Positions 1 to 12,192 of a stretch of DNA of 64,000 nt are shown here, in pieces. Source of the DNA: Ulota crispa. Its lineage: Eukaryota; Streptophyta; Bryopsida; Orthotrichales; Orthotrichaceae. Under the pieces are notes generated by a model. It was given only the letters and a program-made list of their open reading frames with translations, was not told the DNA's origin and ran no database searches. The DNA lies in assembly GCA_963920765.1 (NCBI GenBank), contig OY987246.1, forward strand, positions 8,868,501-8,932,500, in the 5' to 3' direction. Made by a program: the position numbers and the translations under genes. Numbering within the stretch: position 1 is the stretch's first letter; each line of letters starts with the position of its first letter.

Positions 1-2040
1 AAAAGCCAATTTCTTTCTAGCTTTTTAGAAAATAGTAAAATAATTCAAAAAAATAAAATAAAAACTAGCCATTTGAGAACCCATTAAACACATTCACATG
101 GTACAATTGCTTTGCTGAGGAATTTCTTTGTATTTCACCAATGAAGGGAGAAAGGATGCCCACTTTGAGACAATGTAGATGTCATGGAATTTATAATTTT
201 GCAAAACCCTTCTACAAATGCATGTAAGCATGCTTTGTTAACAACATCCTTGATTCATAGCCCTAGAAAAGCTTTTTTGGACCCAAGATAGTACTAAAAA
301 CCCCCAAAATGGCCAAGGTAGACACCTATTTGGGGGTTGTTCAAAAATAGTAAAATAGTTTTAAAAAAATTGCAAAAATTACGGAAGGTTTGTAACTATG
401 ACGTGTACCTTCCTCTGAAATTTCAACTCAAAAGAACTTGCTACGCAAAAGTTACAAGCCAAAATGCACCTGCAAGAGGTGAAGGGGACAAAAAATAGTA
501 CAAGTGTTTCTTAGAATCACCCCATGATTGTGGTAACTTTTTTTTGTAGCTTATGTTTTTGCCACATTTTTGAACTAAATGTAACTTACTTTTAAATTTC
601 CACTATTATAGCTTAAAACTTGAATTTATTATCACCTTTTAGAAGGAAACTATATTTGCTTTTCAATATTCTATAGATAAACACTAGAGAATGCAATAGT
701 AGGTCCAAACATATTGATTTGATCTAAAAATATTTTTTCATAAATATACAATTTAAATTGTCTTTACTTTACTTTATGATTTTCCTAGATTGTACTTTAT
801 TACAAATTTTCAAATTTCAAACAAATTGGAACACCTCCCTACAACTTTCAAAGGTTAAGGAGCAATCCATACTATGCCCAAAACCCCCAATCCCATCAGA
901 TTTTCAAGATCTTGTTGATTGAGAAGTTGGTAAAATGAGACTAGCAACTTTGTTCCCGACCTCAAGTCTTAAATAGCACTAGAAGAAAACTTCGTAGAAG
1001 TTAACATAAACTACCTGATAGTTTCTTGCTTTTAACACAAAAATTCTAGTGTGCCTAATCTCAATTCATTGAGAAAGTCCATGTGGTATAAAAAAATTTA
1101 AATTTTTGGCACCAAGAAAATGACGCATTGTTTTAGAGTTTGGATTTGGGAAAAACAGGTCTTCCAATCCCAACTTTGGAGCTTCCTAAGAGATGCTTTT
1201 TGCAAGTTTGTTCCAACATTTTTTTGGAGATGTTTTCCATTCTCTATCCCTTCATCTTGAATTGATTTCTAGATTCCCAACCTTACCTCTTCATTTGTAA
1301 TTAATTTTTGAACAGTTTGTTTAAAAAACATTAAAACATTTTAATTTAATAAGTGCAGTGTTAAAAATCACAAAAAAAATCCTCCAATATCCAAAAATAT
1401 TTAGTAAAGGTTAGAGCTTATATTTTCAGATGTTATTTTATGAATGTAGATGTTTGCAATTTAGGTGAACAGAGAACCCAACCAAGTTGGACTTGGATAC
1501 GGTCTACATGCAAAGCATTTTTTGAGCTTCACCAACAATAATGCTTTCTCCATGGTATTGCCTTATTTAAACTATAATTGTATTTATATATTTCTACAGT
1601 TTTATTGGTTTATAAGTGTTGGTTTCAAAGTCCCAAAGTTTTTTTTCCTCATTTTCACTACAGTTAGGGTTTGATGTGGCAATGAGACCTATAGAACTTT
1701 AGACAAGGGGCATTCCATCAACCACCACAAATGGGCTTGGTATACTGAACACAAGTAGTCAAGAGCCACATGGGAAGATAAAATTGACTAACTCCATAAT
1801 ACAAGGTTTCAAACTCTAGGATTTCCCAAGGGTTGTTTCTTGGCATTTTGGCAGGAAGGAGCCACGATTTTCTCACGTACGTTTATATTTTTTCATAAGA
1901 AATTAAAAGTTTTTTCTACCTCAAGAGGTGTACGATAATGCAAGCACTACATTCGTCCTCTTTTGTGACAAAGCAAGTAAATTATTGTAAAAAAACAAGT
2001 TTGTTTTCTTGCAAAATGCTTAAGGTCGGAGGCTCTAATT
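1..2040. other. AT-rich intergenic DNA, no gene seen
   Basis: I find no conserved protein, RNA gene or repeat boundary here. Short open frames, such as 69 codons near 1465-1674, have low-complexity AT-driven translations and no family resemblance. The text has the style of old, decayed transposon sequence (runs of A and T, short imperfect repeats), but I could not assign a family. Confidence 0.5.
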
Positions 2041-2047
2041 TAGAGCA

Positions 2048-2162
2048 GGCTCTAAATGGAGCACCTTCTCAAATGAAATCTCTTTGTACATGTTGTTTTT
2101 CATAGCCCTTCAACAATGTATATATGATCTACATTTGAGGAGGTGCTCCACTATAGAGCCCC
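2048..2162. mobile_element. Small hairpin MITE
   Basis: The two ends form an imperfect inverted repeat: the left arm has GGCTCTAAATGGAGCACC and TTCTCAAATG, and the right arm read in reverse has GGCTCTATAGTGGAGCACC and TCCTCAAATG. A loop of about 60 bases lies between. There is no coding capacity. Size and structure fit a non-autonomous DNA element. A related partial repeat of the left terminus (GGCTCTAATTTAGAGC) lies just upstream at about 2030, so the left end may extend further. The target-site duplication is not clear, so no superfamily is assigned. Confidence 0.6.
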
Positions 2163-2453
2163 ATGGCCTTTTGTGAGCCCCTAGATTGACATCTATGTCT
2201 TCCAGGTTAAATTTTTGGGAGAGATGTTAACTTTTAGGTCGTTTTTGGGAGAAAATATCAAAATAAAAAATAAAAAACAAATAGAGTAGTTGGCTTGCGG
2301 CGCACAATATATCTTATGCTAAATTACACTATTTTGCATAGAATTACAGTTAGTTAGGTTTTTTTAGGCTTTGGAAGGGAAACTCCCATCTGACACTTGG
2401 TACCAGCAGTGGAAGGAATCCCGGTAAGATCCCCGCTTGCTTTTTGCTTTTAT

Positions 2454-2640
2454 TTTAAGTCATATCTGCGTCTGAAACAAGCAGATAGGCCCCGATGTAT
2501 CCGGATCGGGCAGTTGGATTTTTTTTTATGAAATCTCAATGGAGTTCCACTTTTATCTTTAAGTCCTATTTGCGTCTGAAACAGGCGGATAGGCCCCGCT
2601 ACGTCTGGAGCTGACAGTAGGGTTTTAAAAATCTTGGTGG
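2454..2640. repeat. Imperfect tandem duplication, about 105 bp
   Basis: Two diverged copies lie next to each other. Each carries TGCGTCTGAAACA, GATAGGCCCCG and a run ending in GGGTTTT or TTGGATTTT. The first spans about 2454-2545 and the second about 2561-2640. The segment is more GC-rich than its surroundings. Just upstream (2397-2412) a TGGTACCAGCAG string resembles the primer-binding site that follows gypsy LTRs, so this could be the start of the internal region of an old LTR element. No LTR partner was found. Confidence 0.4.
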
Positions 2641-3599
2641 GATTCCCATTTTATTTGAAATCTCATGCTACGTCTAGATTGGGTAGATAAACTCTATAAA
2701 ACATCCAAATAAGGCAGATGAGATGCAAGGGACAATCCCTCTATTAGGATTAGATTATCTTGGCACAAAAAGGTGTCAAGACGTCGACGGTGATACGTGG
2801 GACCTCATTTCGTTTATTGAAGATTTGACGGCTGTGTAGGCCTTTTGAAGGACAAACTAGCGAAATCTTGCAATCCAGCTTTTGACTTTCAAAGATCTAG
2901 AGAAGATATGATAAAAGACCCCCGTGGGAGGTACCAAAAAAATTCCTAGGTCAATCCAAGTTGCGGTCAACTTCAGTTCAAGCGATCAAAGTGCATAATT
3001 CAAGGTTTAAAAACCCTAGAAATTAGGCAGGTAGGCATAAAATCCCGCCAAAATTCCAAGTGACACTAGACAAGGCCCCAAACATTTCCAACAAATTTTA
3101 AAAGATTCCGATAGCAGGAACATCCTTGGCGGTTAACATTGATAGAACGATGAGCGTAAATTGATCGCAATTTCAAGCGGCATTGACAATCGAATCGAGC
3201 GGGATATAAGAGTTTTTCGACTCCCACAACCCTTCTAAAGACCATGATGAAATTCAATTTGGAAATCAAAGGTAAAAGTATTTACTCCAAATTTTTCGCG
3301 ATTTTTGCCAAAACCATCGCTATTTAGTAAAAAATGACCTAAAAATTAGATTTAGAAAAGTTTTATATGAAAACCAACTAATTTGGGCATTCTGTAGCCA
3401 ATGGCACCATTCACGAGAGATTTGAAGCATTTCTCCAAAAGTTAATATAAATCAGCTCAGTTTAGTGGTTTTTAATAATTTTAAATAACTCAAAATATGA
3501 AAAGAAGACATAGGATTGTCAGGTTTTGACCTAGACTTAGGGTTGTTATGTAATGATCCTAGGGTTGTTAGTGTAAGATGCGTAAGTTATTAGAATGAT

Positions 3600-4080
3600 G
3601 CATTGACTATGATGCTGTCTTGATGGAGATTCTTCCATTATGTAGATACTCGTTAGTTATTTATATTTGTAGTGATTTTAATAAATCAATCGTCGAGGCA
3701 AAATGGGTGGTCATGGTGAGAACCACGGTTTGGTGATAGCGAAGCGGCCATAGATTCTAGTGCGCTGTGACGTATTGTCACATGCATAGCTCAAGGGGGT
3801 AGATAGCGGGTTGGTTGGACCAATTTCTTGCCTCACTAGTTGCCAAGCTGTGGGCTGCCATCATTGCTTGACAAGTCCGATAGGTTTAAATCCGAACCAG
3901 TGGGCGGCAAGAGATGACTGTTTCTGCAGCCAACAAAATATACAACTTGGCAACTGAAGACAAGCGTTTGACGCTATTATATGCTCGCAAAGGTATGTGG
4001 CCACTTTACGGTGGTGTTTATTTTGTAATTTAATCTTTTTTATATGTTTATCTAGATGTTTTGGAAGACTCATATATTTT
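3600..4080 (+). repeat. Dispersed repeat, copy A (inverted relative to 14.15-14.39 kb)
   Basis: The reverse complement of this block matches the plus strand at about 14150-14390. Shared strings in order are CGTAAAGTGGCCA, a GCTT(G/A)TCTTCA stretch, TTTATT(A/G)AAAT, and ATCTACAT(A/G)ATGGA followed by ATCTCCATCAAGACA. The two copies lie in opposite orientation, about 3 kb and 1.5 kb outside the gypsy element. AT-rich DNA on the inner side of both copies (about 4380-5260 and 13000-13900) has a similar style and may be a diverged extension. Family unknown. Confidence 0.55.
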
Positions 4081-5299
4081 GCCTTAGTTTTAATAAAAAA
4101 TACTAAAAATTTAGAAGTGAATGGAAAAGGTGTGAAAAGAAAAGGGGTTTGGCATTTATGGTGGGATTAGGATAGAGAGGGGCATGGGCTGATGTGCCCA
4201 CCTCCCTACTTTAGATAGGGTCGAAATTAAAGAAAGGAGATTCCTTAGTAGTTGGAAGTTAGTGTATGAGAATTGGTAGGAAGAATGAAGAAATTCCGAA
4301 ACTTTGATGTAAGAGAACTTTTAGTGTATACATAATTTTGAATTAAAATTTGGAAATTTTTTTTCTTGTGTGATTACCTTTTCAGAATGAGTTTGCAAAT
4401 TTTGGAGTTGTGATGCAAAAGTTATGAATGTTTGAATTTTGGAGTAAAAAGTCAAACTATGAAAAAGCTAAGAATTTGACTAGCCATAGCTTATAATTTG
4501 CATATCATTTTGCAACAAGATTTGAATAAAGTGTTCATCTTAGTCTTGGCTTTGTAGAAAGTCTTTAAACTTGAAATTTGAAGCTTGGAGGAGAAAGTTA
4601 TGGAGATGTGTAAGATTGAAGGTGGCTGCCCTTTTGTTAAGAGAAGATCAAAATTTTGAAAAATTACGACTTTTGGATTGTATAAAATTTTCTTCTCAAA
4701 ATTTTAAAAGTGATATTTTGTTATTATAACTTTCTGAATTGTCTTCAATCATTTCATTTCAATTCTTATTGAAAAAATTATAGTGGGTAGAAGTTGGGGG
4801 TTTAGATGCTCTTTAAAAAATTGAGACCCACACTTTGATTGACTAGAACTTTTGGACATAGTTTATTTTGAAGTAGAATTTTTATGAGTTGCAGCTAGTG
4901 ATGTTATCTTTTTAAGTTGATATTACGTTTCTATGAGTGATGTGTAGAATAAAAGTTATAGATGTTCAAAGAGGCAGTGTTTAGTTTGCAAGGAGGAAAA
5001 ATAGCCTCTACTTTGAACTTGCATAACTTTTGGACAATAGCTTAGATTGAGTTGAAATTTAGAGAAATATTAGAAGGTTAGAAGAGCTTTTGAAATTGTT
5101 ATTACATTTAACATTTGCGTGTTTGAACCATATGTGGCACTAGATAGAAAGTTGTAACCTTTCTAAGATTTGTTATTTGTGATTTTCTTCATTGTTTTTA
5201 TTAGAACATGAAGATTTGAAGATATGAAGACTTGAAGATCTGAAAATATGAAGACTTCAAGAGGAATATTTTGGGTTTATTTTTTATGTATGTGTGGGA

Positions 5300-6660
5300 T
5301 GTGGCTTTGTTACTGCTAGCCGGTTTTGGAGGTTTGTTTGTCAATTTATTTCCATTTTGTTTTGTAATTCTTATTGCGGGCAGTTTGGGTCAAACCAAAC
5401 TTAACCCCATTTATTGTTGAGATGACGAAGTAAGATTGATCATCTACATGATCGAGATTTGCTATGTTTTCATGATCTGGAGTTTTGGCCAGCAGATCGT
5501 GAATTTGATTTTAGAATCTCGTCATACGGATGGCAGCTTGTGTCTGACATCCCGATCTATCCGTCCTGTATCTAGTAGGCTCTTATTCCTATTTTGACAC
5601 TTATACCCATAGAGCCAGTTATAGGATATACCACTAGAAGACTGAAGACTGAAGATTTGAAGAGTCAAAATCAAGACCGACGACGATTTTAGTCAACGAC
5701 GTACAATCGCAATGAGACACCCTGCGTGTTTCCAAGGCGCGCTCTTCTTAACTCAATAATGTAATGATGCAATGATGCGTTGACTATGACATATGACATT
5801 AAAGGAGGAAGGACCAATGCTCTACTATATAAGGAGCCTCCTCTTCTTCATGTCTTTGAACCTATTGCACTTTGTGAGAGAAATGAAATTCTCCACTAGA
5901 GAGCTTGTATTTGAAATTAAGAGCATCTTTGTCTAATTTCTTACAAAAGTTTGAAAGTGCTAGCAGTTAGATTGTTAAGTTTTGTAGAGAGAGTAGAAAT
6001 CGAGTCCCTTTCAAAGTGATGTTAATTTAATTTTAGGTGTTTTCATAAGAGCATAGCTAAGCCGTTGCTTAAGTACGTATAGTTGTTAGTATGTGTCAGT
6101 CAGTGTCAATAGTTGACAATTTTTGTTAAGATTTGTCAGTTATCTATTATACTAACTTTAGAACCTATTTCAGCTGAGATTTGGCAATGCTGCTAATTAA
6201 AGAACTCTAGAGCTTCTATTGTGTCTGTATTTATCATTTTGTTTATATTTTAGTGCTCAATGGTAGAGCTATCATTATACTTCTTCTAAAGTTGTCAAAA
6301 TAGAATAAAAGAGTGAGTTGGTTCATTTTAAAAGAGTGACATGAGTTTTAGATCCTTAGTCAAACTACTAAAACTTGGTCCAAAATTAGGCTGAAGTTGC
6401 TGGAATACGTCAATGCCTTCAATAACTAATTGGCTAGGTTGCAACTCCTTGTCCACTAATCAAAACGATAATTAGAAATGAAAATGGGCGGAGCTGAGAC
6501 TCAAATCTTTGGCCTCGCGATCGGAGCCACAAACATGACTACGAGCATCAACAGTACCCGCCAGTGTTTGGGAAAAAATGTAGAGCTGTTGTACTTATAT
6601 AACAGCAGCTAGCTCACGTCTCCCATCTCCTTGGCTTGCTAGCGTAAATTAGCTGGCGCA
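5300..6660. other. Intergenic, possible LTR-like promoter fragment
   Basis: No coding region is seen. At 5825-5835 there is a clear TATA-like TATATAAGG followed by a pyrimidine-rich leader. About 60 bp upstream, the string GATGCGTTGACTATGA echoes GATGCATTGACTATGA near 3597-3612. This arrangement resembles the U3/R part of an LTR, but neither boundary can be drawn. The rest is featureless. Confidence 0.3.
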
Positions 6661-6663
6661 CCC

Positions 6664-7199
6664 TGTCAAGAACGGACTCAAAGACAAGAATAAAGTAGAA
6701 GAAACGTAGAATCAAGACAAAAATTTAGAAGTATACTTAGAACTAAGGCTAAAGAAATATATTAGATTGTAGCAATACGAGACAAAGTTAAGGTTTGAAT
6801 GCCAAAAGCTAAGACAGTAAGATGAATTGTTGAGATTGAAGAACATTTCAGTTTTGAAACCTTTATATACTCAAGGTCAAAACTTGTCTATCAAGCTTGA
6901 AAAATTGCTCGAGAAGCTTCTTCCGACTTGAACGACAAGCTTGAAAAATTGCTTGAAAAATTTCTTTCGACTTGGACGGCACTCAAGTTACTTCTACTAA
7001 ATAAGAAGCATCTTGAGAAGCTTCTTGAGAAGTTTGCAACCTTCTAGAACCTTTTAGGAACTTCTAACCTTCTAAGAACTTCTAACCTTCTAGAACCTTT
7101 TACAATCTTCTAGAACCTTCTACAATCTTTTAGAACATTCTAGATGATTTTATGAGCTTTTATGCTTCTAGTATTGATTAATCGATTATATTTGTGACA
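6664..7199 (-). repeat. 3' LTR of the gypsy element
   Basis: 536 bp, from TGTCAAGAACGG to the terminal TTTGTGACA. It aligns along its length with 12193-12675; differences look mostly like transitions and small indels, so the insertion is old. It contains many TTCTAGAA motifs, including a perfect three-module heat-shock element at 7108-7120. Confidence 0.9.
7108..7120. promoter_or_regulatory. Three-module heat-shock element in the 3' LTR
   Basis: The 13 bases TTCTAGAACCTTC match TTCnnGAAnnTTC, the binding pattern of heat-shock transcription factors. Additional two-module TTCTAGAA sites lie at about 7041 and 7089. The same arrangement survives in the other LTR. Confidence 0.5.
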
Positions 7200-7200
7200 T

Positions 7201-7214
7201 TATCTTCCCTTTTA
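7201..7214 (-). other. Polypurine tract of the gypsy element
   Basis: On the minus strand the sequence AAAAGGGAAGATAA directly abuts the TG that opens the 3' LTR. This is the expected position and composition of the plus-strand primer for reverse transcription, and it supports both the orientation and the LTR boundary. Confidence 0.75.
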
Positions 7215-7319
7215 ATTACAAGATCCTTCAAAGAGTTCATGTAATCGTTGCTCTTGGCTTCGTTAATTGCTGTTGATGAAATTTTTGAATCTTCAAGGGT
7301 GCGTTTGATAAATTTGAAG

Positions 7320-8420
7320 TTGATTCTCATGTATGTTTGCTAATCGGGTAGTCGCGCTAATGAACAAAGTATTCGACTTGTCCTCTCCAAATCTTTGAAT
7401 CTAAAACATTCTCAACTTCATACTTTTTAATGTTGTTCACTTCAACGTAAGGCGGCGGAGGTTGAATTCTTCCAAGAAAGTTATATTTTCTATAGGTTTC
7501 CAAGAGTGAAACATGAATCTTTGAATGTATCTTTGTTGCTGTTGGTAGTTGTAGCCGATATGCAACGACATTGATTTGTTTTTCAATGCTAAATGGTCCA
7601 ATCCGGCAATATTCAAGTTTGTAGCTTGGACAAGTTGTCTTAATATTATGTCGTAATAGCCAAACTTTTTCACCCACTTGAAACTGCAATTGCTCTTTTC
7701 TTTTCATATCAACAAATTCTTTATATTGTATTTGAGTTTTTTTTAAATGGACTTTCATTGTTATATGTAGCTCTTGTAAACGCATTGCCAAAATTTCTGC
7801 TGCAGGACTTTTCCCTCTTCAAGCTGGTAGCACGTTGATTTTTGGATGATATCCATAATTTGCATAAAATGGAGTCTTTTAAGTTAATGCATGTTTGTTG
7901 TTGTTATATGCAGTTTCTACAAGCGATAGCAAAGACAATCAATTTTTTTATTGATAATTTATAGTACAATGTAAATATTGCTTCAACACTTGATTTATGC
8001 GTTCGGTTTGTCTTTTTGTTTGAAGTTGAAATGCCAAAATAAGTTTAAGTTTTACTTGTAAGACTTCAAATAGTGATTGCCAAAATTTTAAGATAAACTG
8101 CGGGCCTTTATCAAACATAATGTCTTTGGATAGTCCATGATATCAATAAATGTTGTCGATGAAGAACTTAGCTGTTTCTTTTTCTGTGATTGTTTTCTTG
8201 CACGAAACAAAATGTGTCATCTTTGAAAAACGATCAACTATCACACAAATAGAATCAAACTTAGCTGAAAGTGATAAATATGTAATGAAGTCTATAGAAA
8301 CAAATAACTATGGCTGTTTTGATATTAACAAAGGTTGTAAAAGTCCGAAGGATTGATGTCGTGGATTCTTGGAGCGAGAACATGTGTCACAAAATAGAAC
8401 AAACTCTTTAATGGTTTTTC
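7320..8420 (-). pseudogene. Integrase core, C-terminal domain and chromodomain remnant
   Basis: Reading from 8420 downward, the core shows SIDFI followed by IVDRFSKMTHF, then FDKGPQF and QTERINQVLKQYL, all standard for gypsy integrases. The C-terminal part continues in an open stretch from 7791 with EKVWLLRHNIKT and IHVSLLETYR. A chromodomain follows with YEVENVLDSK, RGQVEYFVH and YPISKHT. The tryptophan codons expected after FVH and after KHT are both stop codons here. Other stops interrupt the core at about 7928 and 8132. The family function is insertion of cDNA into host DNA, with the chromodomain steering to heterochromatin; this copy is dead. Confidence 0.85.
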
Positions 8421-8977
8421 ACATTTGTAGCCACCAAAGATCTCGAAAAATGAGTTCCAACATCTTGTTAAAATCAAAATGTTCAACGGCTGGAAAGTCG
8501 TGGCGTATATGCATGATTTGAAGGCGTCATGGTCTATCCGGAATGTATAAACATTTTTCAAAGTATAAAAGCTGATCTTCAATCTTGAATTTAGTGGAAT
8601 CATCTATGGAGTTGTTGGAACGTCGTTTAATATCAAACACAAAAGCATCCGTGATTGATGCTGCTTGGATTTCGTCTATAAAACTAGAATCAGCTGGAAA
8701 TGAGACTTGGGCTACTCGTAAATAAAAGCATTCAGAGTTTGAAAGCGTCGTCTGTTGTTGATCATATGCTACTTCTTATTCCTTAGGCATAAGGTTAAAT
8801 CTTCTAGATAAGATATTAGATAATCTTTGTTGTTTTCCGGATTAATGTATGATATCAAAGTAAAATCTATATAGAGACATATTCCAACAGACTTAACCAC
8901 GGTTCAAGATACAAGTAGACATGAAATATTCAAGGTTTTTGTGTTTAGTATATACTATCACCTGGTGTGTAGCCCTT

Positions 8978-9202
8978 TTAGAAAAGTGACGTTATTCCTG
9001 AAAAAAAATCTACGATTGAAAACAGCTCTTTATCGTGGATTGTGTTATTGATTTCTGCTACGCTGAATTTTCTTGAATGGAAAACAACTGGATGGAGTTT
9101 TCCGTTTTCATTGTATAGCGATAATGTTGCACCCAATGCAAAATTTGAAGTATCTATCTCCAAAAATAATGGTTTGGAAAAATCTGGATGTATCAAGATC
9201 AT
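8978..9202 (-). pseudogene. RNase H domain remnant
   Basis: The translation contains FLEIDTSNFALGATLS, then HPVVFHSRKFS and NNTIHDKELFSIV. These correspond to the conserved D-x-S-x-x-A-x-G-A-x-L, FxSRK and Y-x-x-x-D-KE-L-x-I-V blocks of Ty3/gypsy RNase H. In life the domain would remove RNA from the RNA-DNA hybrid. The frame shifts just after the last block. Confidence 0.8.
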
Positions 9203-9420
9203 AGCTGTAAAAAAACTTTTCTTCAGTGTTTGAAAAGTTTTGTGTCCTTCTTTATTCTAATCCAACTTATCTTTGCATGTGAGTCGCGTATGTGAAGTGA
9301 CAATTTGGGAATAGTTCTTGATGAAGATTTGGTAGAATTTTGCAAAACTAAAAAAATATTGAACATTGTGTACTGCTTTTGGTATTATCAAATCTAATAC
9401 GACTTAAATTTTCTTAGAAT

Positions 9421-9960
9421 CTATTGAAATACCGTCATCCGAAATGATATAGCCAAAAAACTCAACTTGAGTAGTGTGGAAATTACACTTTTCAAATTTG
9501 GCGTATAATCCAACACTGCAAAGCTTTTATGTATTAGTTTCACATATTTTTCATGTTGAATTGGATTTTTAGAATATATTAGAATGTTGTTTAGGTAGTA
9601 GACACCAAAATTGTCTAGAAACTCTTGTAATATATCATTCATATAATGCTAAAAGATTGCTAGTATATTTGTAAGTTCAAAAGGCATGACGTTGTATTCA
9701 AAGTGGCCATATATTATCCCAAAAGTTGTCTTCCATTTGTCACTTTATTAGATTTATACAAGATTGTACGCTCCTCTAAGATCAATCTTTGTATAAATCT
9801 TTACATATTCAATTTGGTTAAAAAGTCCGCTGATTTAAGGTGACAAATACTGATTCTTAATTGTAACTTTGTTGAGGTCTTGATAATCCACGCACATACA
9901 TAAAGATTCATCTTTCTTCTTCACAAATAGAATAGGTGCATCAGCTAGAGACTTAGAGTA
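9421..9960 (-). pseudogene. Reverse transcriptase remnant
   Basis: From 9960 downward the translation shows [19 protein letters not shown], then [40 protein letters not shown] and YLNNILIYSKN. These are successive blocks of gypsy reverse transcriptase. The catalytic YxDD box is changed: both aspartates are asparagines (YLNN). Stop codons separate several blocks, including one where FQH is expected and a TAG stands. It cannot be functional. Confidence 0.85.
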
Positions 9961-10392
9961 TCAAATAAAATTTTTGGCCAAGTTTTTGTCAAGATATTCT
10001 CTTAATGCAGAGAGCTTGTTCAACAATAGATTATAAATAGAACCAAAAGGTGATTATGCACTTTGTTCAAGATTGATGGCGCAATCATATAATTGATGTT
10101 TAATTTAATTACCTGCATCCTTCTTTTCAAAGACATCTTGATACTCTTTGTATTCTTCTAGAAGCGTATTTATCTTGGTGGTTTCTTCAGACGCTGGAAT
10201 AGCTTATGCCACAAATATATTACCATTTTTGGCAGCTTGTATAAACGCTTGAGCTCTAATAAATTACGATTTAGATACTTTTTTACCAGAAAATTCTATA
10301 GATTTAATAACTAGTTTATCCGTACAAAGTTTTTCAGGAAGAAATATAATGTTATCGTTTGTCCAATCAATTTTGAGATTATATTTTTCAAA

Positions 10393-10820
10393 TCAAGAAA
10401 GTCCTAAAATCACAGAACTAGATAAAGAACGGATAACATTGTAAACTACATGGCTACTATGATTTTCTGCTATTATTTGTAAAGAAATTGTTTCGTGGGT
10501 AACATTGCCAGAAGATAGCAGTCGTCCATTAATAACTTCAACGTGAACGGCGTTAGACTTTTGAACTATGAGAATCATATGCAGTTTTATGAACGACTCA
10601 TCTGTAAATTATGCCGCGGTTTTGGAGTCTATCAAAGCATGAATTTTAATATTTTTAGGACACAAACAAATTGATATGGTAAAATAAAGAGCGGAATTTG
10701 CAGATAATACAGAATTTGAAGATGTCGATGATGTTGTAGGATCCAGTTGCATGATCCTTATTGTGATTGTACATTGTTGTTTTTTTATTGAATGTTGGTG
10801 CTCCAAAATTATGAAGCGCG
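10393..10820 (-). pseudogene. Aspartic protease remnant
   Basis: The stretch HALIDSKTAA matches the retroviral-type protease active-site block (A-L-x-D-S/T-G-A); the glycine is lysine and a stop follows soon after. Downstream comes VEVINGRLLSSGNV and SSVILGLS, which fits the flap and the I-L-G-x-x-F-L block of gypsy proteases. It would have cut the Gag-Pol precursor. Confidence 0.65.
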
Positions 10821-11257
10821 TTGCTACTTCTCAAAACAATCGCCAATTTTATGTCATTTTTTTTGGCAATTAAAGATATAATCCTCTTAGGTGTCGCTGT
10901 TTCTTTTTTTGTTCAATAAGTGGATTGAATCAAACTGCATCAATTTGCATGCCTTCAGCTTCAGATTGTTTTCCTTAAACTTAGAGCCAAAGAAGTGGCA
11001 AAATACCCAGTGTAAAACTATGACGTAGTTCATACTTGTTTATCTTGTTGCCGCTTAAATATCTTATTGTCATACTTATCAACTTGACTAATAGCCTTTT
11101 TCAATATCGCAAGGTCTGGCAACAAAAGTAATAAATCTTTTACTTTGTTACATAAGCCATAATAGAATTGGCTTATTTAAGCTTGTTCACCTCAATTGAT
11201 GTCGCATATGAGCTGGCAAAAATCTGAAGTGTAAACTGATGCTGAATGTTTTTTTTG

Positions 11258-11587
11258 TCATAAGCTCTGGATTTTTGTTGTTGCAGAGCGTATTTTGTTA
11301 TGCTCACCAAATGCTTCTCTAAAAGCGTCTAGAAACACTTCAAAACTATTGAATATCGGAGAGTTCTTTTCAAAAAACGATGCAAATAAAGAAAGTGTTT
11401 GTCCAGATGACAAAGTTCCCACCAATCCAATGCAATTTGCATTTGTTAAATATCGTTGGAATTGAAGGAGCGTAATGAGTTGAATTGGATTGACAAAATC
11501 ACAAAATTTGGAACGTATACCGTCGAATTTCTTCGAAAAGCTGACTCCAAATTCTTTACTCTCGTTAGAACTTAAAGCTTGCAGCAT
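11258..11587 (-). pseudogene. Gag capsid remnant
   Basis: The 109-codon open stretch shows KFDGIRSKFCDFVNPIQL, GLVGTLSSGQTLSLF and FEVFLDAFREAFGEHNK. This follows the pattern of the capsid (retrotrans_gag) region of Ty3/gypsy elements: F-D-G, then G-x-L-x-G-x-A-x-x-W-F, then F-x-x-F-x-x-x-F-G-D. The tryptophan of the middle block is replaced. The nucleocapsid zinc knuckle, expected at about 10.85-11.0 kb, is not readable. Confidence 0.75.
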
Positions 11588-12192
11588 AGAACTTGAAAGA
11601 TTATTGACTTGAATAGTTGGTGCAGGTGTTACAATATATTCTCAATTTATAGATTGTTGCAACCTTGTTTCGAAGCCAGAGAGCCTTAAATTGAGTTATT
11701 TGGTCTGCTTGAATATTTGTTGTCGCTCTAGATTCATGGTTGTAATTGTGGACATGATAACATTAAATTTTAACTCATTCATAATAACTTTGTTACCTTC
11801 CGTCATGGTGATAACGTAATATTTTAGTAATATACGTTGATAAAAATAACAAAACCGCGAACGTTTGAAAAGATAAATGGAATAGGTTGTAACAGTAATT
11901 TTTCAAATCTAACTTCACTAAACTCTTGTACAACTTTCTTTCTAAGTTCTTGTTTGGATCTAATAATAATATGGATTTCAAGATTGGAATTGAATTCACG
12001 GACAAGAGGTCTATTCAAGTTCATAAACTTCAACGGTAGAGAAAATCTATAGTGAGAACAGATAATACCATCAATTTAAAAGTGGGTAATCCGCAATTTC
12101 TAAAATACTTTGCAGTTTTCAAATAGAATGGTCATCTATGTTTTACTCAAAACCAGAAAATTTTGATGAGTTTAAAGGCAATCTTGATAAAT

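Noticed and set aside
6480..6600. Possible tRNA or structured RNA in a GC-richer patch
   Set aside because: No cloverleaf with anticodon stem and no A/B boxes could be built.
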